Part shown: positions 1 through 6,172 of the stretch, piece by piece | How the letters are laid out: every line of letters begins with the position of its first letter | Numbering within the stretch: position 1 is the stretch's first letter | Made by a program: the position numbers and the translations under genes | DNA from: a bacterium | GTDB taxonomy: Bacteria > JAMCPX01 | Direction of reading: 5' to 3' | Length of the DNA: 7,618 nt | Assembly: GCA_027364825.1 (NCBI GenBank) | Contig: DAHXOM010000390.1 | Location: 1-7,618 of the forward strand | Notes under the pieces: model-generated | Told to the model about the DNA's origin: nothing | The model's input: only the letters and a program-made list of their open reading frames with translations | Database searches by the model: none

Positions 1-43
1 CTACAAATAATCCGTATCTCTCCGCAGCTTTCTCTTTGTTCAT
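1..43 (-). CDS. 5' end of an unidentified gene, cut by the window edge
   Basis: On the minus strand an ATG at 43-41 opens a frame reading MNKEKAAERYGLFV that stays open to the window edge. A good ribosome binding site (GAAGGAG, about 9 bases before the ATG) precedes it, and this is the main reason for calling a gene on so few codons. The visible residues are charged and show no signal peptide, so the product is probably cytoplasmic. The family cannot be named from 14 residues. About 240 bases separate it from the XRE regulator gene upstream, with a hairpin/repeat between them, so it may not be co-transcribed with that gene. Confidence 0.55.
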   Translation of the reverse strand, partial: MNKEKAAERYGLFV

Positions 44-194
44 GGTAAATGGCTCCTTCATATTTTATGCTCAGTGGTCTTGCCCTATCTTTATCTCAAC
101 TTACCAGCCGCTATTGTCAGTATTCCCGTTAACTCTGGCAGCACCGTTTACAATCAAAATACTCTTCATAATAAATACTTTTTATTTATAGGGA

Positions 195-223
195 TTTATA
201 GGGGACAGCGCCCTATTTTTTTT
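195..223 (+). repeat. REP-like GGGGACAGC motif forming a hairpin with T8 tail
   Basis: ATAGGG (198-203) and CCCTAT (211-216) form a perfect 6-bp stem around a 7-base loop, directly followed by eight T (216-223). Read on the plus strand this has the shape of an intrinsic terminator, but there is no plus-strand gene upstream in the window for it to end. The 15 bases at 195-209 recur with one mismatch at 880-894. That favours a dispersed intergenic repeat over, or in addition to, a terminator. It lies between the XRE gene and the gene starting at 43. Confidence 0.45.
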
Positions 224-282
224 GGCCCGCCGCATTTCACATCCTTTAATCTGTTAATGGTGGAGTTGATTGTTTATTCATT

Positions 283-489
283 TTATTTCCAATCCGGAAA
301 GACTTTATCCTTATCCGTAATCTTCAGCCCCATGGCCTGAATAATCTTCCTCTTTGTATCCATCCTGCATTCCATCCCCTGCTCTATTCTTGTTACGGTA
401 AGGACGGATACACCGGCCTTCCTCGCAAGTTCCGCCTTGCTCAACATAACCTTGGCCCTTATCTGTTTTAGGTTGTTGTGATTGGTCAT
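283..489 (-). CDS. Small XRE/Cro-C1-type helix-turn-helix transcriptional regulator
   Basis: The 68-residue product is essentially a single lambda-repressor-like DNA-binding domain. Residues about 15-38 (SKAELARKAGV, then SVLTVTRIEQG) match the helix-turn-helix core of XRE proteins: helix 2 has the LARKAGVS pattern and recognition helix 3 ends in RIEQG. A charged tail ending KDKVFPDWK follows. There is no sensor or peptidase domain, so it is a minimal regulator acting in the cytoplasm as DNA-bound dimers, a family trait. No strong Shine-Dalgarno sequence precedes the ATG at 489; I kept this start because the domain begins immediately after it. A 10-base direct repeat upstream (506-515 and 543-552) could be its own operator. 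No toxin gene is adjacent, so nothing supports an antitoxin role. Targets are unknown. Confidence 0.8.
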   Translation of the reverse strand: MTNHNNLKQIRAKVMLSKAELARKAGVSVLTVTRIEQGMECRMDTKRKIIQAMGLKITDKDKVFPDWK

Positions 490-505
490 TGGTATACCCG
501 GCTTA

Positions 506-552
506 TTGTTTATAAATGCACTATCAAACCTTCAAGCGGGTTTTGTTTATAA
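506..552 (-). promoter_or_regulatory. Direct-repeat pair upstream of the XRE gene, possible operator
   Basis: TTGTTTATAA occurs at 506-515 and again at 543-552, 37 bases apart, in the short gap between the XRE gene and the lipoprotein gene. On the minus strand the proximal copy overlaps a TATAAA sequence that could serve as a -10 box. A TTGAAG lies 15 bases upstream of it, which is shorter than ideal. Small XRE proteins often repress their own promoters, so autoregulation is a reasonable inference. The repeats are AT-rich and could be chance. Confidence 0.25.
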
Positions 553-554
553 CT

Positions 555-818
555 TTACCAATCTCCTGGCCATATCGGACCCGTGTATTGGAAATATTGT
601 GGACCTTTAGCAACACCTACCGTATCACTACCAGGATTCGAAACCCATACATCTCCTGCACTATCTATTGCTATGCCGTGTGGGCCTGAACCTATATTAA
701 AGATGTTGGCTGTACCTGTTAATACCGGTGTTTTAGGAGAGAATTTTGAACCACCGCACCCCGCTAAAAATAAAAAGACCAGAGAGAATGATATTACTTT
801 TAATGGACTTATTTTCAT
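555..818 (-). CDS. Small lipoprotein with one NHL-type repeat, apparently internally contracted
   Basis: The product is 87 residues from the ATG at 818. I prefer that start to one 17 codons upstream because GGGAGG lies just before it and a signal peptide begins there. Residues 1-20 form a lipoprotein signal with lipobox LAG-Cys21, so the mature protein should be lipid-anchored in the cell envelope. Residues about 42-67 (GSGPHGIAIDSAGDVWVSN) match one blade of the NHL / Vgb-like beta-propeller repeat. The remainder, GVAKGPQYFQYTGPIWPG, resembles the C-terminal tail of much longer repeat proteins as I recall them. A single blade cannot close a propeller, so the gene has probably lost its middle repeats by in-frame recombination. 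It could be a residual pseudogene or a functional mini-lipoprotein. Its function is unknown. Confidence 0.65.
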   Translation of the reverse strand: MKISPLKVISFSLVFLFLAGCGGSKFSPKTPVLTGTANIFNIGSGPHGIAIDSAGDVWVSNPGSDTVGVAKGPQYFQYTGPIWPGDW

Positions 819-879
819 ACAGCCCTCCCTCTTTGTCGTATTCTTACCACTTGTACTTCGTATTTGCAAAAGAAAAGAG

Positions 880-894
880 TTTATTGGGGACAGC
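880..894 (+). repeat. Second copy of the GGGGACAGC motif
   Basis: TTTATTGGGGACAGC matches 195-209 at 14 of 15 positions. This copy lacks the matching downstream arm and the T-tract, so it looks like a degenerate or partial copy. It sits about 60 bases upstream of the 87-residue lipoprotein start, within the 172-base gap after the 424-residue gene. Confidence 0.4.
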
Positions 895-990
895 TTGAGA
901 GGCTTTGCGGAATGTCGGTAAGGGAGTATGATGAAAATTGGTTGAAAAATGGTTAAAAAGTACTACAAAAATCAACTGGTGCTATCCAGA

Positions 991-2265
991 TCAAAAATAG
1001 TTCAACTGTTGTGAAGAACCTATAGTACAATCAGGCAGCCCACTATTTAAAAGAGCATTGTCAATACTCACAACTGCACAGCCACAGTTATTTCCTGTAC
1101 TATTTATACTAAAGTCATATTTGTACGTATGATCGGAAATTATTGTAATAGTTCCGCCTGTTGGCCAAGGCCACCATCCTCCTCCGAAGCCAGCACAGTA
1201 AGAATCTACAAAGGCCAAATTGTTAAAATTAAGATTTACTTTTCCTGAAAAATCAAGTGGCGGAGAAACAGGAACTGCCAATGCCGGGGGGAACCCGCCT
1301 TCGTCTATCTCGCCAATTGTCTCATCGCCATTGATTATTGTCGAGGTGGAGGAAAACTGTATCTGCATATTTATGATTTCCGCTGCACCACATCTCGAGG
1401 TAACATTACTGACAGACAAACCAAGAACTGAAGCACTCCCATTGTACTCAATCCCACCCATTAAATTGATTGTTAAAGTATTGGGCGCACCGGTCTCGTT
1501 GTCATTGGACGAACTCCATCCATTATAATTTTCACTTTGAAGCTTCAGTCCTGTAGTATAATCAGTCAGCTTTGAAGCTGCACTATAATGAACAGCACCA
1601 CTATTATTGTACCGGAGTGTGTTATTAGAAGAAAATATTAATGAATTTGGAGTAAAGCCATTCACGTTACTGGAGGCGGAGTAATTACTACTATCCCGCC
1701 CACTGGAGCCATCCCCGTCTTCAAATTGCGTAATAAGGTTTCCATTCCCGGATATTGAGGCGTTACCGTTTATATAACTATAATTCCCTTGTTCCTTAAA
1801 AGAACCGTTAACTGTGACAGTTTCGGTGCATTGAGATCCATAATTATACAATTGACTCTGTGCATTTTCCCACAACATTGTAAGATCTGTAATATATGTG
1901 CCGTTATTTACTTGTAGTCCGCCTGATATAGTGGTTGGGGTAATGTTAGGAATATAAGGAGAGAATAAACTATAAGTATAGAAAGGATCTAAACCTCTAA
2001 CTTCATTTGTTATTGTGTTGCCTATAAACCAGTTGTAAGGAACCGTAAAGGGTACTGAGTTAGATATTGAGTGGTGTAATACAGTTACCGCTATACTATT
2101 GTTTAGGGTATCCGATAGTTCTGCACTTGGTAAGCTGCTAAGAAATGTGGGCACCGGGTTTGTAGGAGCAGAAGAGGCGCTGCAACTTACACACACAGCG
2201 ACTAATATACCTACACAAATATTTCTTGTCTTTAAGGTAGTCAACCTTCCGTGATAATTTTTCAT
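991..2265 (-). CDS. Exported Asn/Ser/Gly-rich protein of unknown function
   Basis: The 424-residue product starts at the ATG at 2265, preceded by a strong ribosome binding site (GGGGAGGT about 8 bases upstream). Residues about 14-28 form a hydrophobic signal after a basic N-terminus, ending VAVCVSC-SASSA. Cys28 may be lipid-modified, but Cys at -3 is an unusual lipobox, so ordinary signal peptidase I cleavage nearby is also possible. The mature part is poor in Lys/Arg, rich in Asn, Ser, Thr, Gly and aromatic residues, and has alternating patterns that suggest beta structure typical of surface or outer-membrane-associated proteins. Cysteines at 146, 292, 357, 394, 396 and 413 could form disulfides. 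The C-terminal part holds a GGGWWPWPTGG stretch (about 361-371) and a CGC pair (394-396). I recognise no family. The gene probably has its own promoter, since 367 structured bases separate it from the operon upstream. Confidence 0.75.
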   Translation of the reverse strand: MKNYHGRLTTLKTRNICVGILVAVCVSCSASSAPTNPVPTFLSSLPSAELSDTLNNSIAVTVLHHSISNSVPFTVPYNWFIGNTITNEVRGLDPFYTYSLFSPYIPNITPTTISGGLQVNNGTYITDLTMLWENAQSQLYNYGSQCTETVTVNGSFKEQGNYSYINGNASISGNGNLITQFEDGDGSSGRDSSNYSASSNVNGFTPNSLIFSSNNTLRYNNSGAVHYSAASKLTDYTTGLKLQSENYNGWSSSNDNETGAPNTLTINLMGGIEYNGSASVLGLSVSNVTSRCGAAEIINMQIQFSSTSTIINGDETIGEIDEGGFPPALAVPVSPPLDFSGKVNLNFNNLAFVDSYCAGFGGGWWPWPTGGTITIISDHTYKYDFSINSTGNNCGCAVVSIDNALLNSGLPDCTIGSSQQLNYF

Positions 2266-2381
2266 AGGTTGTTTACCTCCCCCTAAAATATTTATTCAGA
2301 GTCCTGTATTGTTCTATATCATTAAATTCTTAATTTGTCTCTCTACAACGGAAATGGGTGCAGATCCCCTGAATATCATAA

Positions 2382-2437
2382 GTGCCCGGCGGGATTTTCC
2401 GCCTCAATCTGAGAACCCACGACCTACGGATTCGAAT
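2382..2437 (-). pseudogene. 3' half of a tRNA-Arg(UCG) gene, T-loop interrupted by 15 bases
   Basis: Read on the minus strand, the segment follows a tRNA from the anticodon loop onward. It has U33 then UCG then AA (2436-2431), anticodon-stem 3' strand TCCGT (2430-2426), variable loop AGGTC (2425-2421), T-stem GTGGG (2420-2416), TTC (2415-2413), then 15 extra bases (2412-2398), AAAT (2397-2394), T-stem CCCGC (2393-2389) and acceptor strand CGGGCAC (2388-2382). GTGGG and CCCGC pair through five positions including one G-U, and removing the 15 bases leaves a normal 7-base T-loop, TTCAAAT. The 5' half is absent: bases upstream do not match a D-arm, the TCCGT strand has no partner, and no GTGCCCG acceptor strand is seen nearby. 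No CCA follows. It cannot be a working tRNA and is best read as a displaced half gene, for example the far attachment site of a tRNA-integrated element. Confidence 0.6.
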
Positions 2438-2446
2438 AGGGGGAAA

Positions 2447-2465
2447 ATAAAAAAGTCTTTTTTAT
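2447..2465. repeat. 19-base AT-rich perfect palindrome
   Basis: ATAAAAAAG and CTTTTTTAT are perfect inverted 9-base arms around a single T at 2456. It lies between the sigma-54-like motif and the tRNA remnant. It could be a protein-binding dyad or a weak bidirectional terminator-like element, but it has no GC-rich stem, so terminator function is doubtful. Confidence 0.4.
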
Positions 2466-2466
2466 A

Positions 2467-2484
2467 GGGCAATTTCATGCCAAA
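2467..2484 (-). promoter_or_regulatory. Sigma-54-like -24/-12 motif with one-base-short spacing
   Basis: On the minus strand TTTGGCATGAAATTGCCC carries a good -24 element (TTTGGCAT) and a good -12 element (TTGC). Exactly 9 bases separate GG from GC, whereas the sigma-54 family requires 10 almost without exception. It points toward the 424-residue gene, about 200 bases before its start. It could be a decayed promoter, a rare short-spaced one, or chance; GGCA/TGCC also makes a 4-bp hairpin. Confidence 0.2.
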
Positions 2485-2493
2485 CCATTTATT

Positions 2494-2527
2494 GAAGAAG
2501 CCTAGCTGTAAACAGCGTGGATTCTTC
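2494..2527. other. Nested 34-base hairpin
   Basis: GAAGAA (2494-2499) pairs with TTCTTC (2522-2527), CC (2501-2502) with GG (2519-2520), and GCTG (2505-2508) with CAGC (2513-2516) around a TAAA loop, giving 12 nested pairs with small internal mismatches. Neither strand continues straight into a T-tract, so it is not a standard terminator. It could be an RNA structure in the tail of the operon transcript, or a DNA dyad bound by a regulator just upstream of the sigma-54-like motif. Confidence 0.45.
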
Positions 2528-2632
2528 GACGGTATAAAATTTTTTTATTATAGAGCTCGGCCGCCCCAGCTTTGCTGAGCAAGCATAGAGTACACACCGC
2601 TAAAAACCGCCTTATTCTCTAAGGGATTCACT

Positions 2633-4909
2633 TCATTTTCTGCCGGTGTGGCCACCGAAATCTATCTCCTTGTACGCTTGGTATGCATTTTTTATGTCCA
2701 CCGTATTCAGTGTATAGTCGCCGTATACGGCCAGCTGGAATAGACCGGTAATCGTGCTTATCTGTCCGGCAAGGTGCCGGTACTTGACGGTAAGGACAGT
2801 TTCATATTCCCCGGGTGTGCAGGAACGAGGTCTTGGAACGCCCTTTCTTTTAAAACACCTCTCCATCGCCCAATAACAACGGATAATAAATTTTTCCGGA
2901 TCTCCGTGTTTCATTCTTTTCAATCGCAGCAAATCAAGGACGGGTTGTAAAAAGAAATGTACAACAGCGGAAATAACTGCCGTGATTAGTACGGCAATCA
3001 AGCCCATGATACCGATTGATTTCAGCCATACCCATATACTTTCTTTAAAAATCATCCATACCTTCTTCAGGAACATTTTGACACGGTCAAAAAACGTTAC
3101 CGTCTTTTGCAAAGCTTTTACCCATCCGTTTTCCCGGTCGGTCATACCGGCGATCCGTAAACGGTTTTTTAAATATCGCGCCAGTGCTGAAGCAATAAGG
3201 TACCCGTGTGCGCGGTGAGGCAAAGGGCACTGAAAACCGGGCGTCGGATCAAAGGTTATCCATGCATAGTTGACATAGGCCTCAACCCACGCATGGGCGT
3301 CCAATTCCCTGACCTCGTAATAGCCCGTAATGGGATTGTAATGCGCGGCGTAATATCCCGTGACCAGCCTGGCAGGAACATGGAGAGCCCTGAGCAGAAC
3401 AACCATGGAAGACGCGAAATACTCGCAGTGCCCTTCTTTTCGCTTAAAAAGAAAATAAGAGACAAGATCTCCTTTTGGTTTCTCAAAAATGGTTGCCAGG
3501 GTATAGGTATAATGGGTCTTGAGATAGTGCTCCACGACCTCTGCTTTTTCATAATTACTATGCTTACCGCCGGCAATGGACCATGCAAGTTTTTTTATCT
3601 TTGCGGGCAGTCTCGCGGGAAGCTGGAGGTACCTGTGCAGATCTGCCCTGTCCAAAGGCTCCCATCCTCCTGTCTGCCTGCCGTCCACGTCTCTTATTTC
3701 CGAGAGCACAGAATATATGGTCCCGCTGTGCAGATAGCCGGGGGCACGCAGCGACAGGTCATATTCCTTCTGCACCGCATCTCCCGGGAACCACAGATTA
3801 AGCGGTTTATACGCAGCAAATATGATATCGGGCATATTCTTATTGATAGTATATACCTGCCCCACACCTCCCTCTTCAGCGTCTTTTTCGAACGTGAATA
3901 TATCGAAGGTAAAAAGACCTTTGTTTATTAACACAGTCTCGCTCCCGCTGCCGCTGCTTTTCCAAACGCGGCTGTTGAAGCTATCAAATACTTTTCCCCG
4001 GACATATAAGGGACGATCGGCCTGGAGGTAGAAAACGATTCTGTTGGAAAGCATGCATTGACCCGGGGACGCAATATCGAACTTCTTTTTAAAGCCGTTA
4101 TACGTTTCCTTGAAGCTGGGTTTTCGCTCCGCGGATTTGATGGTTTTTCCTTTTCCGGCCTGCGCCGCACCTTTAAAACCCTGCAATCGGAGAATTGCGT
4201 TTTCACCCCTGCCGGCACCCTTTTTTTCGCCTTTTGCTCCTTTCTGCCACACGTTCCTGTAGAACCATCCCCCAACTGACGGGAATGCCTGGACGTGCGG
4301 CGAAGGAAACATCGGAACTAACAGAAATATGACCGCGGCTACAACAAGAGTCATAAGGGACAGTACCCCACCCTTGACCGGCAGATGCATGCCTTTCGTC
4401 AAGATGTCCCTATCCCCTCCGCTCGCATAAGAGAGCCTTTCATCTATATGTTCGGTCATGAAAGTAAACATACCTGCAAGGACATAAAAAATGATAAAGA
4501 AAACAAATGATGTCTCTTTGCTGATACTCGATGCATAGAGAATCAGGATAAGGGAAACGATATAGGTATAAAATATGTCTCTCCGTAAGGAGATGGTAAA
4601 GTTCCTTCCCGCCTGGAGCCACAGAAGACAGGCAATCAAGCACTCAACCACACCGGAAAATTCATAACCGGCCAAAAACACGAACAGAGCAAATACTGCG
4701 AGTACATTTGTTATTATAACAAATGCTTTTGTCCCCTGGTTCTTATATTGCCATCCACAGAGAAGCCCTATCCCATATATGATTGCCCAGACCGTTGTAT
4801 ATACCACGGTCATCACCGCACTGTACCGCGTGCTCTGTACAGCGAGTATTGCTGAAACCAGTAAAAAATACATGCCTATGTAAACAGGGGAATACTGTAT
4901 CTTGTTCAT
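2633..4909 (-). CDS. Membrane-anchored transglutaminase-like protein (TgpA/DUF3488 type)
   Basis: The product is 758 residues, a usual length for this family. The N-terminal 200 residues hold about six hydrophobic membrane segments, the last at about 183-200 ending VPMFPSP, the typical exit into the extracytoplasmic domain. A Lys/Gly-rich linker (about 220-280) follows. The transglutaminase-like core contains the full papain-type triad: Cys495 in GHCEYFAS, His539 in DAHAWVEAY and Asp554 in FDPTPG. A further membrane segment lies at about 632-655, and a cytoplasmic DUF4129-like tail at about 668-750. The family is predicted to make or break peptide or isopeptide bonds on envelope proteins or peptidoglycan; the substrate is not known. 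Its ATG overlaps the DUF58 stop (ATGA, 4 bases), indicating translational coupling and a shared task with the MoxR/DUF58 pair. It is the last gene of the operon. Confidence 0.93.
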   Translation of the reverse strand: MNKIQYSPVYIGMYFLLVSAILAVQSTRYSAVMTVVYTTVWAIIYGIGLLCGWQYKNQGTKAFVIITNVLAVFALFVFLAGYEFSGVVECLIACLLWLQAGRNFTISLRRDIFYTYIVSLILILYASSISKETSFVFFIIFYVLAGMFTFMTEHIDERLSYASGGDRDILTKGMHLPVKGGVLSLMTLVVAAVIFLLVPMFPSPHVQAFPSVGGWFYRNVWQKGAKGEKKGAGRGENAILRLQGFKGAAQAGKGKTIKSAERKPSFKETYNGFKKKFDIASPGQCMLSNRIVFYLQADRPLYVRGKVFDSFNSRVWKSSGSGSETVLINKGLFTFDIFTFEKDAEEGGVGQVYTINKNMPDIIFAAYKPLNLWFPGDAVQKEYDLSLRAPGYLHSGTIYSVLSEIRDVDGRQTGGWEPLDRADLHRYLQLPARLPAKIKKLAWSIAGGKHSNYEKAEVVEHYLKTHYTYTLATIFEKPKGDLVSYFLFKRKEGHCEYFASSMVVLLRALHVPARLVTGYYAAHYNPITGYYEVRELDAHAWVEAYVNYAWITFDPTPGFQCPLPHRAHGYLIASALARYLKNRLRIAGMTDRENGWVKALQKTVTFFDRVKMFLKKVWMIFKESIWVWLKSIGIMGLIAVLITAVISAVVHFFLQPVLDLLRLKRMKHGDPEKFIIRCYWAMERCFKRKGVPRPRSCTPGEYETVLTVKYRHLAGQISTITGLFQLAVYGDYTLNTVDIKNAYQAYKEIDFGGHTGRK

Positions 4910-6171
4910 ACGGCGAATATACCCTGCAAGTTGTCCCCTTTGGCCACGTAATACACAGACGGGGACTCGCTCGCAAACTCCTTTATGAACTCGTGGACAA
5001 ACCGGCTCCTTGGTGATTTCTCGTCATACTCGGATGCTGACGTGGACGCAGCATCCTGAAAGCTTTTGTCGTTTAAAAAAACACACACCAGCCTTATCCT
5101 CTTTGACCTGAGAATGCCCATGGGGTAAACGAAATCTCTGATATCGAAATCCAGTCTGGAAAACACAAGCACCACTGTCCCTCCGTCCCTGAGAAGTCCT
5201 GCAGTCAGTGCTATCGCCCGGTGATACGGCACAGGGCTGTCAGCCTGTACTTCCGCGAGCACTTCCAGTATAAACGCAAGCTGGTCAATGCCTCTTGCAG
5301 ACGGCACAATATGCTGTTTTCCCCCGTAGCCTATGAGCTGGACATGGTGCCCTTTTTCGATCGCATACCTGGCAACCGATCCGGCTATTTTAACGGCGTA
5401 TTCCAGAGTTGTTTCCTTACCTGAGCCAGTACACGAGTCTCTGTGCAGATCGATAAGAACCGTGACCTCGGTGGACGCCCTTATTTCAAACTCTTTGACG
5501 ATCAATTGACCATGCCTGGCTGTGGATGGCCAATGTATGAATTTAAGGCTGTCACCCTGTCTGTATTCTCTTGTACCAAAGAAATCTTCGTTCCCGCCTG
5601 ACTTCGCCATGGCCTCTGTACCGCTTATTGGCATGGTAGTACCGGCCATAAGAGGGAGTAACGCTATAGAAAACAATTTCGGGTAAATGGTTAAGGTTTT
5701 CCTGTCGCTGTCCGCCGGTTTATTGATAGAAACGATGCCGAGCGGATATGAGGAGCTCACGGTTATGGGACCGACGGTATACACCCCCCTCTTATAGCAA
5801 ACCGTCTTAAATGAAAAATCCCGTTTCTTTTTCGCCGGCAGTTTTGCGACAAATACCATGGGCTTCCGGAAGGATGGCCCGGCAGCGGGCATGGAATCCG
5901 TTATTTCGATCATGTAGCCTTTTGTCCAGGCGTTTTTTTCGACACAGACCTTCACCTCTATCTCGTCATCTTCAAACGCAGCTCGCTGAAGGGTCCTGGT
6001 TACAGTCAGGCCTTTTATGGCATACCGTGGAAGGAGATGGGACAGTATAATCAGGGAAGTAAGGATAGCGAACATGCCGTACAGGAGGTTAATGTTCCTG
6101 TTCCACGCAACAAGGAAAAGGACAATGGCGATAAAGATCAGCGCCGTCCTTTTCGATATGAACCTTCTCAT
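4906..6171 (-). CDS. DUF58 family membrane protein (von Willebrand A-like)
   Basis: The product is 421 residues. Two hydrophobic segments at about 8-24 and 27-48 anchor the N-terminus, and the rest should be cytoplasmic. The DUF58 signature is clear at residues 203-229: EYRQGDSLKFIHWPSTAR, then LIVKEFE. A von Willebrand A-like fold begins at about 235 (TEVTVLIDLHRDS). The canonical metal-binding DxSxS is replaced by Asp241-Leu-His-Arg-Asp, so divalent metal binding of the usual kind is doubtful. The start codon follows the moxR stop after one base, and the stop overlaps the transglutaminase start, so the three genes are surely one transcript. DUF58 proteins are considered partners or clients of MoxR ATPases, linking ATP-driven remodelling to the membrane; that role here is inferred from family and context. 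No strong ribosome binding site is seen, consistent with coupling. Confidence 0.93.
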   Translation of the reverse strand: MRRFISKRTALIFIAIVLFLVAWNRNINLLYGMFAILTSLIILSHLLPRYAIKGLTVTRTLQRAAFEDDEIEVKVCVEKNAWTKGYMIEITDSMPAAGPSFRKPMVFVAKLPAKKKRDFSFKTVCYKRGVYTVGPITVSSSYPLGIVSINKPADSDRKTLTIYPKLFSIALLPLMAGTTMPISGTEAMAKSGGNEDFFGTREYRQGDSLKFIHWPSTARHGQLIVKEFEIRASTEVTVLIDLHRDSCTGSGKETTLEYAVKIAGSVARYAIEKGHHVQLIGYGGKQHIVPSARGIDQLAFILEVLAEVQADSPVPYHRAIALTAGLLRDGGTVVLVFSRLDFDIRDFVYPMGILRSKRIRLVCVFLNDKSFQDAASTSASEYDEKSPRSRFVHEFIKEFASESPSVYYVAKGDNLQGIFAV

Positions 6172-6172
6172 C

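Larger units (their letters stand above)
2266..2632. other. 367-base structured intergenic region
   Basis: No gene of credible length lies here. On the minus strand, after the transglutaminase stop, it holds in order a GC-rich stretch with a small bulged hairpin (2569-2584), an A/T tract near 2532-2552, a nested hairpin (2494-2527), a sigma-54-like motif (2467-2484), an AT palindrome (2447-2465), a tRNA-Arg 3' remnant (2382-2437) and the ribosome binding site of the 424-residue gene. I see no clear intrinsic terminator directly after the operon. A weak sigma-70 possibility upstream of the 424-residue gene, TTGTAG with an AT-rich segment about 17 bases further on, is too poor to annotate separately. 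Confidence 0.7.

Noticed and set aside
74..340. Plus-strand 88-codon open frame
   Set aside because: It runs over the REP-like hairpin and into the XRE gene on the other strand, has no ribosome binding site and no family resemblance.
633..650. GGATTCGAAACCCA in the lipoprotein gene resembling a tRNA T-arm and the half-tRNA at 2427-2437
   Set aside because: It encodes the conserved VWVSNPGS of the NHL blade, has no flanking tRNA similarity, and shares only about nine bases with the remnant.
583..921. Plus-strand 112-codon open frame
   Set aside because: It is the complement of the lipoprotein gene, which has a signal peptide, lipobox and ribosome binding site.
2341..2480. Possible riboswitch, for example a cyclic-di-GMP type, in the intergenic region
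   Set aside because: The conserved core of the known GEMM-I class is not present on either strand; the tRNA-remnant reading explains 2382-2437 better.
2555..2610. Intrinsic terminator after the transglutaminase gene
   Set aside because: The small bulged hairpin at 2569-2584 is not followed by a T-tract on the minus strand.
3206..3931. Plus-strand 241-codon open frame
   Set aside because: It lies wholly opposite the transglutaminase gene, whose catalytic residues are encoded in this stretch; the plus-strand protein shows no domain.
3928..4275. Minus-strand 115-codon frame overlapping the transglutaminase in another phase
   Set aside because: Its Arg/Lys/Pro-rich sequence reflects out-of-frame reading of the linker-coding region.
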